Positions 55,066-64,000 of a DNA stretch of 64,000 nucleotides are shown here, one piece after another. This DNA comes from Lepagella muris (GTDB lineage: Bacteria > Bacteroidota > Bacteroidia > Bacteroidales > Muribaculaceae), in assembly GCF_004793975.1 (NCBI RefSeq), contig NZ_SRYB01000010.1, positions 62,001-126,000 on the forward strand. The letters are read 5' to 3'. The notes under the pieces were generated by a model, which was not told the DNA's origin, did no database searches, and saw only the letters and a program-made list of their open reading frames with translations. Numbering within the stretch: the stretch's first letter is position 1; every line of letters starts with the position of its first letter. A program made the position numbers and the translations under genes.

Positions 55066-56556
55066 ATGCAAAAAAACTACATAAAACGTAGCTTGATGCT
55101 TCTCGGAGTTGCAGCACTCTCTGCATCAGCATTCGCCGACACCTACGTCGACATCACATCACAATACATCAAGGACCCCACATTCGTGCCGGGCTGGCAA
55201 GGAGTTATCGGTAATGCTGCCGAAGGAGTTGGCGAGGTCTGGAACGGTGCATTCAAGACATATCAGAATCTCGGAGAGATGCCTGCCGGAAAATATGTAT
55301 TGAAAGCAAATGCTTTCTATCGTTGCGGCGACAATAACTATGCAAAAGAGCATCAGGCAGGAAATGCGGATCTCAATACCGCCTACATCTTCATCAACGA
55401 TGCAAAGACTCCTGTCAAAGCATTGTTTGACGGTAAAGATACAGCCCCAAATTCAATGACTGAAGCAAATGAGGCTTTCGCAGCCGGAGAATACCTCAAT
55501 GAAGTGGAATACAATCATGAAGGTGGTGAACTAATCATCGGTATCGCAAACACCGGCTGCTACGCCGACGAATGGTGCTGCTTCGACAACTTCGTGCTCA
55601 CTCGCGATGGCGAAGTGGTTGCAGACAAGATTGTCAACGGTGATTTCGCTGAAGGACTCGACTCAAAAAGAGCATGGGACAACCATAATAGTGAAAATAA
55701 AGAGAAGACCCCCGATATCCAGAAAGATGGCAGTGGTGGTGGAGACTATCGCAAGTGCGGTGGTTCCCCCTACAATACCGGTCAGCAGATTGAACTGCCC
55801 GCAGGTACATACCGCTTCTCCATGCTTTGCTTCCACCGCTATGGCTCAACTGTAGACCCGGATGGCAACTACTACAATCACAAATGGCCTATGAATATTT
55901 CAGAACCTTACGGCAAGATGAATCGTACGCCAAAAGATTGGTATGAAGCAAACGACTATGATGAAATCGGAGATGAGTATGCTCATGCTTATATCTACAT
56001 GTCTAAGAATGAAGAGAAACCTCGTTTCCTCACATGGGCAAACGGTGACTATGAGGGCGATCTCACCGATGATATTGACGTTCGCACACGCGTGAAAGAC
56101 TGCTGGGAAATTTGCGAAGGCGACCTTTCCATCATGCCTAACAATAATCCCTACGCCACTATGGTAGATGGAGTTGTTGACTATATCCCTTACGATACAA
56201 AAAACAAATGTACTCGCGGAAACGACTCCGGAAGTGAGAGAGAAGCTGCAGCTGCTTTTGCAAACGAAGGTGAGAAATGGCGTCAGGGCGTAGAGTTCAC
56301 TCTTACCGAGCCTGCTAAAGTATGGGTAGGTCTTGGCAAAGATGCCAACTCCGGCGACGGCTACTGGCACGCATACGCTGACATCAAACTCGAGAAAGTA
56401 GAGAAAGGTGACTCCGGCGTTGACGGCATCGAGGCTGACGACGAGAATGCTCCCGTAGAATACTACAACCTCCAGGGCATCCGCGTGGCTAACCCCGAAA
56501 ACGGCATCTTCATCAAGAAGCAGGGCAAGAAAGTAAGCAAAACTGCAATCCGCTAA
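55066..56556 (+). CDS. Secreted two-domain beta-sandwich protein with sorting-like tail
   Basis: 496 aa; signal peptide (MQKNYIKRSLMLLGVAALSA, then 'SAFA'). Two carbohydrate-binding-module-like beta-sandwich regions (about 30-195, 'EMPAGKYVLKANAFYRC'; and 200-440, 'ELPAGTYRFSMLCFHRYG'), and a C-terminal tail 'EYYNLQGIRVANPENGIFIK' shared in pattern with the protein at 47172. This tail is common on secreted proteins of Prevotella and Muribaculaceae and may be a type IX secretion signal (inference). At the SusE/F position, so likely a surface glycan-binding protein. Closed by a strong terminator. Confidence 0.7.
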   Translation: MQKNYIKRSLMLLGVAALSASAFADTYVDITSQYIKDPTFVPGWQGVIGNAAEGVGEVWNGAFKTYQNLGEMPAGKYVLKANAFYRCGDNNYAKEHQAGNADLNTAYIFINDAKTPVKALFDGKDTAPNSMTEANEAFAAGEYLNEVEYNHEGGELIIGIANTGCYADEWCCFDNFVLTRDGEVVADKIVNGDFAEGLDSKRAWDNHNSENKEKTPDIQKDGSGGGDYRKCGGSPYNTGQQIELPAGTYRFSMLCFHRYGSTVDPDGNYYNHKWPMNISEPYGKMNRTPKDWYEANDYDEIGDEYAHAYIYMSKNEEKPRFLTWANGDYEGDLTDDIDVRTRVKDCWEICEGDLSIMPNNNPYATMVDGVVDYIPYDTKNKCTRGNDSGSEREAAAAFANEGEKWRQGVEFTLTEPAKVWVGLGKDANSGDGYWHAYADIKLEKVEKGDSGVDGIEADDENAPVEYYNLQGIRVANPENGIFIKKQGKKVSKTAIR

Positions 56557-56575
56557 TATTTCAACCAAACAAGCC

Positions 56576-56611
56576 GACGCAGCCGCGCAAAAGTGCGGCT
56601 GCGTCTTTTTA
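56576..56611 (+). terminator. Rho-independent terminator of the second SusC operon
   Basis: Perfect 11-bp GC-rich arms at 56576-56586 and 56595-56605, 8-nt loop, followed by a T-run. Confidence 0.92.
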
Positions 56612-56663
56612 ATAATAATAAATCAATAACCTCCACTTAATCCAAACCATAAACCCCAAAACC

Positions 56664-57980
56664 ATGCTCCGTAAATTCCTAAGCATCTCCCTACTGATAG
56701 CTGCTGCACTGTGCGGCAGTGCCAAAGAATATATAGTGACCGATTTCGGTGCAAAGGGTGATGGAAAGACCGATGATGCCGCCGCAATACAGAAAGCGAT
56801 CGACAGATGCTCCGCTGCCGGTGGTGGCTCGGTAGTGTTCCCATCCGGAAAGACCTTCATGAGCGGACCGCTCCGCATGGCGTCATTCATCGACCTGCAT
56901 CTTGAGCCAAACTCCACCCTATTAGCAAACCCCGACGAAAGCATCTACACGCTGAGCGCATTCCGTGAGAACCGTGGCGAGGGAATGATGTGGCTTTACG
57001 GCGAGAATATCAGCAACTTCTCCATCAGCGGCACCGGAAGAATCGACGGAAATGCCGTGGCGTTCATGGGGAAAGAGCTGGATGACTCCTTCAAGCTGAA
57101 ACCCGTCACCGACTTTGACCCACGCCCCCACGTGCTGACGATAATCGGCGGTGAGAAAATCAATATCACCGACGTCACAATCTCCAACAGCGCATACTGG
57201 ACGGTTCATCTCGTCGGATGCACCGACGTGGCAATCTCCGGAATCTCGCTGCTCAACAATCTGAAAGTGCGCAACGGCGACGGAATCGACATCGACCATT
57301 CAAGGAAAGTGCGCATCACCAACTGCTACATCGAGAGTGGCGACGACTGCATCTGCCTCAAAAACCGTCGGGAATTTGAGGAGTTCGGACCATGCGAGGA
57401 TATCGTCGTAGACAATTGCGTGATGACGTCACGTTCGTGCGCCGTCAAAATCGGTTCGGAAAACATGGACAGCATCTCACGCGTGCTCTTCAACAACTGC
57501 ATCATCACCAAGTCAAACCGTGGCATCGGCATACAGAACCGCGACGAAGGGACCGTATCAGACGTGACCTTCTCCAACATCACCCTTGACTGCCATCTCT
57601 TCTCCGACGTTTGGTGGGGTAAGGCTGAGCCGATCTACGTCACCTCCTACCCCCGCGCACGCGGCAACCACAAGGATGCAGGCTGGCGTTTCCCTAAAGG
57701 TGCGACAGAGGGGAAATGCGGTAAAGTGACCGACATTCGCTTCATCAACATCCGGGCAGTATCTGAGAACGGCATATTCATCGGATGTGACGAGCCGGGA
57801 AAGGTCGATGCCATCACCCTCGACAACATCGACCTTCACCTGAAAAAGATCACCGACTATCCCGCCGGCATACTCGACCGTCGCCCCTGCCTCGGCGAAG
57901 GCTTCATCAAGGCGGGCGTCACCCCCATCTTCACCGAGAACGTCACCGGACTCACAATCCGCGAGCTTCGCGCAAAATAA
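56664..57980 (+). CDS. Glycoside hydrolase family 28 (polygalacturonase-type)
   Basis: 438 aa; signal peptide MLRKFLSISLLIAAALCGSA. Right-handed beta-helix with the pectin-lyase-fold start 'DFGAKGDGKTDDAAAIQKAI' and the GH28 catalytic region 'RNGDGIDIDHSRKVRI', then 'IESGDDCICLK' and 'SNRGIGIQNRDEG'. These Asp residues are the family's inverting catalytic groups. Acts on galacturonan or rhamnogalacturonan, pointing to pectin as the target of the second locus. It is after the terminator at 56576-56611 with no clear promoter, so it may be read by partial read-through. Confidence 0.9.
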   Translation: MLRKFLSISLLIAAALCGSAKEYIVTDFGAKGDGKTDDAAAIQKAIDRCSAAGGGSVVFPSGKTFMSGPLRMASFIDLHLEPNSTLLANPDESIYTLSAFRENRGEGMMWLYGENISNFSISGTGRIDGNAVAFMGKELDDSFKLKPVTDFDPRPHVLTIIGGEKINITDVTISNSAYWTVHLVGCTDVAISGISLLNNLKVRNGDGIDIDHSRKVRITNCYIESGDDCICLKNRREFEEFGPCEDIVVDNCVMTSRSCAVKIGSENMDSISRVLFNNCIITKSNRGIGIQNRDEGTVSDVTFSNITLDCHLFSDVWWGKAEPIYVTSYPRARGNHKDAGWRFPKGATEGKCGKVTDIRFINIRAVSENGIFIGCDEPGKVDAITLDNIDLHLKKITDYPAGILDRRPCLGEGFIKAGVTPIFTENVTGLTIRELRAK

Positions 57981-58048
57981 GAAAGTTAAACAAAAGACTG
58001 GAGTTCCGTGCTCGAGCCCATGGGCGAGAGTTAACCGCGAGAATCAAA

Positions 58049-61000
58049 TCACACCGGAGTGACTTTCAGGAACTGCGGCACGTAGCTCCCCCAATCGTCG
58101 AGCATACGCTTCGCAAGCTTACTCTTAGTACGGCGATAATGCTCCTCTATAAGCCCCTTCAGCTCTGACGCCTCCTCCTCATCATGGAGGAGCGTCAGTT
58201 CCACCATATCCATATTGACATAATAATCCACATTACCCGTGCGGTTCCAGATATACGCCACGCCGCCGCTCATGCCGGCAGCGAAGTTACGTCCGATCTT
58301 TCCGAGCACCACTACCCTGCCGCCGGTCATATACTCACAGGCATGGTCGCCCACGCCCTCAACCACAGTGTCCGCCCCACTGTTGCGCACCGCGAAGCGT
58401 TCGCCCACACGTCCGTTGACGTATAGCTCACCCGCCGTCGCGCCATAGAGAAGCGTGTTTCCGGCAATAGTGTTGTTCTCAGCCTCGAAAGTGCAGTCAC
58501 GCGGTGGCACCACCACGATGCGTCCGCCCGACAGACCCTTGCCGAGATAATCGTTGGCATCACCCTCCAGACGCAGCGTAACGCCCTTGCAGAGGAACGC
58601 ACCGAAACTCTGTCCCGCCGAGCCGTAGAACGTCAGGCGCACACTGTCGTCGGGCAGACCCTCCCCGGCATAATGCTTCGTGATATAGCCGCTCAGCATC
58701 GCGCCCACCGAACGGTCGGTATTGACGATCGGCATACCCAACGCTATCGGCTGACGCGAATCTATCGCCGTGCTTATCAGCTGGAGCAACGCCTCATCCT
58801 TCACCCCCTTCAGCTTATGATCCTGTTCGGAATCATGATGAAGAGTGGCTTCGGCGGCATCCACAGGCATATAGAAAAGACGCGAGAAATCAATCTTGTC
58901 AGCCTTCGAGCCGACAGGCTGCTCACGCTTGCGGAGAAGGTCGGCACGCCCCACGATATCGTCAAGACGGCGGTAGCCCATATCGGCGAGACGGCGGCGT
59001 ATCTCCTGCGCCATAAACCGGAAATAATTGATGAGATATTCGTAGCGACCCACAAACTTCTTGCGCAGCTCCGGATTCTGGGTGGCTACACCCTTCGGGC
59101 ACGTGTTGGTGTGGCATTTGCGGATCATGCAGCATCCGAGCACCACGAGTGCGGCGGTGCCGAAGCCATACTCCTCCGCACCGAGCAGTGCGGTGACTAT
59201 CACGTCGTGCGGGCTCTTCATCTGACCATCCACCTGAAGCTTCACCTTCCCTCTCAGATTATTCATCACGAGAGTCTGCTGAATCTCCGCCAATCCGATC
59301 TCCGCCGGCACTCCGGCATGCTTCATCGAACTTGCCGGACTCGCGCCGGTGCCGCCGTCGCAGCCGCTTATCAGTATCTTGTCCGCCTTCGCCTTCGCCA
59401 CTCCGGCTGCGATGGTGCCCACGCCGCTCTCAGCCACGAGTTTCACGCTTATAGCCGCCGTCGGGTTCAGGTTCTTCAGGTCAAAGATAAGCTGCGCAAG
59501 ATCCTCGATAGAATATATGTCGTGGTGAGGCGGGGGCGAGATGAGCGTTATGCCCGGTGCGGAATGACGCGCACGCGCAATCACCTCATCCACCTTGAAT
59601 CCGGGCAACTGTCCACCCTCTCCGGGCTTCGCACCCTGTGCCACCTTGATCTGTATCTCATCGGCATTCACCAGATACTCGGCATCGACGCCGAAACGTC
59701 CGGACGCCACCTGCTTCACGCTGCTGCGTGCCCACGTGCCATCCTCGCGCACCTTATTACGCGCCGGGTCCTCACCACCCTCGCCCGTGTTGCTCATGCC
59801 CCCAATCTTATTCATGGCTATGGCAAGAGCCTCATGCGCCTCTATGCTTATCGCGCCAAACGACATCGCCTCCGTGCAGAAACGGTGCATAAGCTCCTCC
59901 TCGCTCTCCACCTCCTCAATGGGGATAGGCTTGCGGTCGCTCTCCACCGTCATGAGGTCGCGCAGGAAGATAGGGGTATCCTTCTCCTCCACGAGACGGA
60001 CGTAGTTCATAAACTCATCATGGTCGTTATGCCACGTGGCAAGCTGCAGAGCCTTCACCACAGGCGGGTTCCACGCATGCAGCTCACCATTCTTACGGAA
60101 GTTGTAGTTGCCGAAATCCTCCGGCACGTCATCCTCCCTATCCTCCGCGAAGGCACGCACATGATTGCGGAGCACGTCGTCCGTGACCTCCTCTATCCCT
60201 ATCCCCTCGAGCGGCGATGCACCGCCACCCATATAGCGGCTCAACAGGCGGGAGCTGACGCCCAACGCCTCGAAAAGGGCACACCCGCGATAGCTGCGTA
60301 TCGTAGAGATACCCATCTTCGACATTATCTTCATTATCCCCTTGTTGACCGCCTTTATATAATGCTTCTCAGCAGCCTCATAGTCAAGCTGAAGCTCCTT
60401 ATTATCCACGAGATTCTTCAGTATGGCAAACGCCATGTAGGGATTGACCGCGCTCGCACCATAGCCCATCAGCAGAGCCACGTGCATCACCTCGCATATC
60501 TCGCCGCTCTCCACTATGATGGCTATCTGCGAACGCTTGCGTCGGCTCACCAGATGATGATGCACGGCTGAAAGGGCGAGCAGCGATGGTATCGGCGCAT
60601 GCTTGGCGTTGACGTTACGGTCGGAGAGAACCATATAGTTATACCCCTTGTCTACGGCAGCCTCAGCCTCGGCACACAGGCGGTCGATCGCCTCCTCCAT
60701 AGCCTTCACGCCTCCGGCGGCATCGAAGAGCATCGGCACTGTGATGGTGTTGAACCCCTTATACTGGAGATGACGCAATATGTCGAGTTCGCTGTCAGAC
60801 ACGATCGGAGAGGGCATCATCACCACGTTGCACAGTTCCGGAGAGGGATGCAGGATATTCTTCCTGACCGCCCCCACATAGCTCGTCAGCGACATGACGA
60901 GTTCCTCACGTATCGGGTCGATCGGAGGATTGGTCACCTGTGCGAACTGCTGGCGGAAATAGTTGAAGAATCGCTGCGGCATCTTCGAGAGCACAGCCGG

Positions 61001-62548
61001 AGGCGTGTCGTTGCCCATCGAGGCAAGAGGCTCCTGGGAAGCCGACGCCATAGGCTTTATTATTCTCTCGATATCCTCCTTGTTATATCCGAAGGCGGTC
61101 ATCAGCCTCTCGCGGTCAGCCACCTCATGCGTCACCTTGCGTCCGCTCCTAAGATTGCTCAGCACAATACGGTTCTGCTCTATCCATTCGCTGTAGGGAT
61201 GCTCCGACGCTAACTGACGCTTTATGTCGCGGTCCACGAGAATCCTCCCCTCCTCAGTGTCTACCATCAGTATCTTACCCGGTTTCAGCCGCGCCTTATG
61301 CTCCACGTCCTCAGCCGGCACGTCGAGCACTCCGGTCTCCGATGCTATTATCATCTCGCCGCTCTTCGTGATCAGCACGCGCGCCGGACGCAGACCGTTA
61401 CGGTCGAGCATACCGCCGGCATACCGTCCGTCGGAGAAGATTATCGCCGCCGGACCGTCCCACGGAGCCATGAAGATGGAGTGATATTCATAGAATGCCA
61501 ATAGCTTGCGCGACAGCGGATTCTGCTCGTTGCAGCTCTCCGGCACGAGCATGGCGAGAGCGTGGGGAAGGCTCATCCCCGCCCTCACGAAAAATTCCAG
61601 GGCATTGTCAAACGACGCACTGTCGCTCATCCCCGGCTGTATGACGTTGCCTATACGCCCCATCTCACCGAGACTCTCCGACTCTATCACAGCCTCACGC
61701 GTCGACATCCAGAAGCGGTTGCCGCGTATCGTGTTGATCTCACCGTTATGCCCGATCATGCGGAACGGCTGCGCCAATCGCCAGGTGGGGAACGTGTTGG
61801 TGGAGAAGCGGGAATGCACCAAGGCTATCGCGCTCGTGAAATAGGGGCTCTGAAGATCCTTGAAATAGGTGCGGAGCTGAAGCGACGATAGCATACCCTT
61901 ATATATGAGCGTGCGGGTAGACAGGCTCACGATGTAGCAGGAATCCTTATCTACTATCTCATCCGATTCGAGCACCGCCTGCTCTATCCTCTTGCGGATC
62001 ACGTAGAGCACCCCCTCGAGACGTTCGCGGTTGTCACACCCCACGATAAACAGCTGGCGGATGATCGGCTCCGTCATCAGGGCGTCATGCCCGAGCACCG
62101 AGGAATCCACCGGCACGTCGCGGGTGTGCATCAGGAAAAGACCCTGAGCCTTTATCTCGCGGTCGATTATAGCCTCAAATCTCTCACGGTCAGCGTCATT
62201 CTTGGGCAGGAACACCATCCCGACGCCATACCTCCCCTTCTCAGGCACCGGTATGCCGTTAAGCAATATGTATTCATGCGGAATCTGCACCATGATGCCC
62301 GCACCGTCACCCGTCTTGTTGTCGGCGCCCTCCGCGCCTCGGTGTGCCATGTGCTCCAGCACCTTCAGCCCTTGGTCTACTATGGAATGATGCTTGCTGC
62401 CATCGATCTTTACCACAAGCCCGACGCCACAGCCGTCATGCTCGTAGGATGGTGAGTAAAGACCATTCGAATCGGCGGGATAGAAATCTCTGCCATCAGG
62501 GAAGCGGGATGCGCTGTCGGGCATTTGCCCCTTGTTTACCATAATCAT
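58049..62548 (-). CDS. gltB: Glutamate synthase large subunit (GOGAT)
   Basis: 1499 aa (E. coli GltB about 1486). Class II amidotransferase domain at the N-terminus with the nucleophile Cys40 in 'YEHDGCGVGLVVKIDG', preceded by a ~39-residue propeptide. Central domain; FMN-binding barrel ('NTGEGGEDPARNKVREDGTW', 'GTGASPASSMKHAG'), 3Fe-4S cysteines 'CCMIRKCHTNTCPKG', and the GXGXG beta-helix domain at the end. Makes two glutamates from glutamine and 2-oxoglutarate. The usual small subunit gene (gltD) is not next to it on this strand, so the electron donor is encoded elsewhere. An alternative start two codons later (62542) is equally possible. Confidence 0.95.
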   Translation of the reverse strand: MIMVNKGQMPDSASRFPDGRDFYPADSNGLYSPSYEHDGCGVGLVVKIDGSKHHSIVDQGLKVLEHMAHRGAEGADNKTGDGAGIMVQIPHEYILLNGIPVPEKGRYGVGMVFLPKNDADRERFEAIIDREIKAQGLFLMHTRDVPVDSSVLGHDALMTEPIIRQLFIVGCDNRERLEGVLYVIRKRIEQAVLESDEIVDKDSCYIVSLSTRTLIYKGMLSSLQLRTYFKDLQSPYFTSAIALVHSRFSTNTFPTWRLAQPFRMIGHNGEINTIRGNRFWMSTREAVIESESLGEMGRIGNVIQPGMSDSASFDNALEFFVRAGMSLPHALAMLVPESCNEQNPLSRKLLAFYEYHSIFMAPWDGPAAIIFSDGRYAGGMLDRNGLRPARVLITKSGEMIIASETGVLDVPAEDVEHKARLKPGKILMVDTEEGRILVDRDIKRQLASEHPYSEWIEQNRIVLSNLRSGRKVTHEVADRERLMTAFGYNKEDIERIIKPMASASQEPLASMGNDTPPAVLSKMPQRFFNYFRQQFAQVTNPPIDPIREELVMSLTSYVGAVRKNILHPSPELCNVVMMPSPIVSDSELDILRHLQYKGFNTITVPMLFDAAGGVKAMEEAIDRLCAEAEAAVDKGYNYMVLSDRNVNAKHAPIPSLLALSAVHHHLVSRRKRSQIAIIVESGEICEVMHVALLMGYGASAVNPYMAFAILKNLVDNKELQLDYEAAEKHYIKAVNKGIMKIMSKMGISTIRSYRGCALFEALGVSSRLLSRYMGGGASPLEGIGIEEVTDDVLRNHVRAFAEDREDDVPEDFGNYNFRKNGELHAWNPPVVKALQLATWHNDHDEFMNYVRLVEEKDTPIFLRDLMTVESDRKPIPIEEVESEEELMHRFCTEAMSFGAISIEAHEALAIAMNKIGGMSNTGEGGEDPARNKVREDGTWARSSVKQVASGRFGVDAEYLVNADEIQIKVAQGAKPGEGGQLPGFKVDEVIARARHSAPGITLISPPPHHDIYSIEDLAQLIFDLKNLNPTAAISVKLVAESGVGTIAAGVAKAKADKILISGCDGGTGASPASSMKHAGVPAEIGLAEIQQTLVMNNLRGKVKLQVDGQMKSPHDVIVTALLGAEEYGFGTAALVVLGCCMIRKCHTNTCPKGVATQNPELRKKFVGRYEYLINYFRFMAQEIRRRLADMGYRRLDDIVGRADLLRKREQPVGSKADKIDFSRLFYMPVDAAEATLHHDSEQDHKLKGVKDEALLQLISTAIDSRQPIALGMPIVNTDRSVGAMLSGYITKHYAGEGLPDDSVRLTFYGSAGQSFGAFLCKGVTLRLEGDANDYLGKGLSGGRIVVVPPRDCTFEAENNTIAGNTLLYGATAGELYVNGRVGERFAVRNSGADTVVEGVGDHACEYMTGGRVVVLGKIGRNFAAGMSGGVAYIWNRTGNVDYYVNMDMVELTLLHDEEEASELKGLIEEHYRRTKSKLAKRMLDDWGSYVPQFLKVTPV

Positions 62549-62735
62549 AATACCTATATCTTATCTGTAGAAACTTATACAAAGGCAGCAAATAATTGAC
62601 AAAAGTTTAACATTAGAAACCACCTTCTAACAAATAACGCGCAAAATTACTAAAATATCTTAATATTGTCAATAAATATTCAAAAAAACTTTCAAATTTC
62701 AAAAGATATAATACTAACGCAATCTCTCCGACACG

Positions 62736-62767
62736 CTTGAATATTTCCCCAACTTTATGTAACTTTG
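62736..62767 (+). promoter_or_regulatory. Promoter of the C69 dipeptidase gene
   Basis: CTTG (62736-62739), 20-bp spacer, TAACTTTG (62760-62767). It leaves a leader of about 230 nt before the ATG. The stretch 62549-62735 shows no further gene or clear minus-strand promoter. Confidence 0.6.
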
Positions 62768-62773
62768 CATGCA

Positions 62774-63003
62774 ACTGGAGTCTGAACGGCTTCAGCAGAT
62801 TGATTTTAGTAATCGTAAAAAAATAAGTTGTGAAAGTTTGGCGCATATTTCCGAGGGATTTCGGAGTAAGGAAGATGGAGCATAGCGGGCTATGCGACTG
62901 ATTCCGCGCTCCGAAAGCACCGGAAAGATGCTGCCACAAGAAAAAATTTACATTTATAACTTTAACAAGTTATTTTTTGAAGATTACTTAACCAAACATC
63001 ACC
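62774..63003 (+). other. Structured 5' leader upstream of the dipeptidase gene
   Basis: A strong GCATAG-CGGG-CTATGC hairpin (62880-62895) lies between GGAGC and GCTCC (62877-62881, 62908-62912), with a smaller TCCGA/TCGGA hairpin at 62850-62865. The region has mixed short ORFs but none convincing. It could be a regulatory leader or a dispersed repeat element. Confidence 0.4.
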
Positions 63004-64000
63004 ATGAAACCGATAAAGACTGCTATCCTTCTTTCATCCCTTCTCATGCCTGTAGCTGCCGAGGCATGCACGAATTTCATCGCCGGACGAAAAGCCACTA
63101 CCGACGGATCGGTGATGGTCACGTATGCCGATGATTCCCACACCCGTTTCGGCGACCTCTTCCACGCCTCTCGCGCCACGTATGCCCCCGGCGAGATGAG
63201 ACGCGTGATCGACTGGGGCGACAACAGCTACCGGGGTGAGATCCCGCAGGCTCAACAGACCTACAACGTGGTCGGCAACATGAATGAGCATCAGCTCGTG
63301 ATCGGAGAGACCACTTGGGGCGGCTCCCCGGAGCTTCAGGACACCACCGCCAATTCCATCCTCGACTACGGCTCGCTCATCTACATCACCCTCGAACGCT
63401 GCAAGACCGCACGCGAGGCTATCCGTACAATGACCGACCTCGTGGAGAAATACGGCTACGCAAGCACCGGAGAGACATTCTCCATTGCCGACAAGAATGA
63501 GGCGTGGATAATGGAGATGATCGGCAAGGGGAGCGAGAAAGGTGCCCTCTGGATAGCCGTCAGGATTCCCGACGATGCCATCTGCGCCCACGCCAACGAG
63601 CCGAGAATCCGGAAAGTTGACTATAAGGATAAGGATAACGTGATGTATGCCAAGGATCTCTTCTCTTTCGTAAAGAAACATGGCTACTACAACGGCAAGG
63701 ATGAGGATTTCTCATTCGCCGACGCCTTCCACGACCATTCCTCAGCCAAACGACGCTCATGCGACGGCAGGGTATGGAGCTTCTTCCGCCGGTTCGCATC
63801 CCCCGAAGAGGATCAGAGATGGTTCAGCTGGGTAAATGCCGACTCCGACGAGCCGATGCCACTCTATATCATCCCCGACCGCAAGCTCTCCCTCCGCGAC
63901 ATGCAGGAGCGGATGCGCGACCATTTCGAGGATACCCCCTACGCCATGACGGAAGATCCCGGCGCGGGTCCCAACAGATCCCCCTACCGCAACCGTCCCA
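63004..64000 (+). CDS. C69-family dipeptidase, 5' part (runs off the window)
   Basis: At least 332 aa are seen; the frame stays open to the window's right edge. A signal peptide (MKPIKTAILLSSLLMPVAAEA) is followed directly by Cys22 in 'ACTNFIAGRKATTDGSVM', the N-terminal nucleophile type of the C69 (PepD-like) Ntn-hydrolases, where the mature protein starts with Cys. 'NEHQLVIGETTWGG' and 'YGYASTGETFSIADKNEAW' are family features. Probably a periplasmic dipeptidase using short peptides. Together with the exported C1 peptidase at 16775 it points to active peptide use. Confidence 0.88.
   Translation, partial: MKPIKTAILLSSLLMPVAAEACTNFIAGRKATTDGSVMVTYADDSHTRFGDLFHASRATYAPGEMRRVIDWGDNSYRGEIPQAQQTYNVVGNMNEHQLVIGETTWGGSPELQDTTANSILDYGSLIYITLERCKTAREAIRTMTDLVEKYGYASTGETFSIADKNEAWIMEMIGKGSEKGALWIAVRIPDDAICAHANEPRIRKVDYKDKDNVMYAKDLFSFVKKHGYYNGKDEDFSFADAFHDHSSAKRRSCDGRVWSFFRRFASPEEDQRWFSWVNADSDEPMPLYIIPDRKLSLRDMQERMRDHFEDTPYAMTEDPGAGPNRSPYRNRP

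Noticed and set aside
58673..60571. A 632-codon open frame on the plus strand
   Set aside because: It is fully antisense to gltB, with no recognisable domain and a His/Arg/Leu-rich composition typical of a shadow frame of a GC-rich gene.
1..64000. tRNA or rRNA genes
   Set aside because: No tRNA-like cloverleaf with conserved TTCGA-type arm or rRNA sequence was recognised by eye; a covariance search would settle it.

Overview
The window looks like a chromosome segment of a gut Bacteroidales bacterium, most likely family Muribaculaceae (inference). The grounds are: Bacteroidetes-type promoters (TAnnTTTG at -7, sometimes with TTTG about 19-20 bp upstream), two SusC/SusD pairs, an ECF sigma/FecR pair, many lipoproteins, a shared 'YY(N/S)(L/P)QGIR' C-terminal tail on secreted proteins, and the order-specific NVEALA peptide family. 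No rRNA, tRNA, CRISPR array, transposase or phage gene was seen.

Layout. 0-6 kb: a Nim-like flavoprotein, divergent GH43 and GH31 glycosidases, and an AAA-ATPase-like/nuclease protein. 6-14 kb: housekeeping metabolism: purT, a small membrane protein with a split ThrE-type exporter and a LysR regulator in one operon, transketolase, and a sugar/H+ symporter. 14-18 kb: a small ORF, an AlbA_2/schlafen-type regulator carrying six 13-bp tandem repeats inside its gene (a probable phase switch), pgeF, and an exported C1-family aminopeptidase.

18.5-31.1 kb is the most unusual region. It is a run of same-strand genes, read from high to low coordinates: a membrane TPR protein with a C-terminal helix-turn-helix; then a small beta-sandwich secreted protein, a MauE-like membrane redox protein, an NVEALA peptide and a six-bladed propeller lipoprotein; then a large transglutaminase/ricin/discoidin-like lipoprotein and a membrane-anchored CxxC thioredoxin-fold protein; then a second NVEALA peptide with a second propeller, a signal peptidase I homologue, and an O-antigen-ligase-like protein with TPRs. 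Both peptides have the NVEALA-like hexamer at residues 41-46 and five cysteines after it. I infer an export and maturation system for Cys-rich peptides. It may be controlled by the TPR-HTH protein through an operator-like array of four CGATTTT half-sites in front of the operon.

31-36 kb: a 5'-deleted AAA-ATPase remnant next to complex repeats, two cytosolic BspA-like LRR proteins, a possible structured RNA or long leader, and a K+/H+ antiporter. 36-47 kb: ECF sigma, FecR, a SusC with STN domain, SusD, a TlpA-like thioredoxin, then a GH92 mannosidase. 47-58 kb: a second polysaccharide-utilisation locus: a divergent modular glycosidase, SusC, SusD, a secreted carbohydrate-binding-like protein and a GH28 pectinase. 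58-64 kb: glutamate synthase large subunit and the start of a C69 dipeptidase that runs off the right edge.

A dispersed non-coding element of about 130 bp occurs twice, 35 kb apart, built of hairpins and NNGTTTA heptads. Many intergenic spaces carry long perfect hairpins that probably act as terminators.
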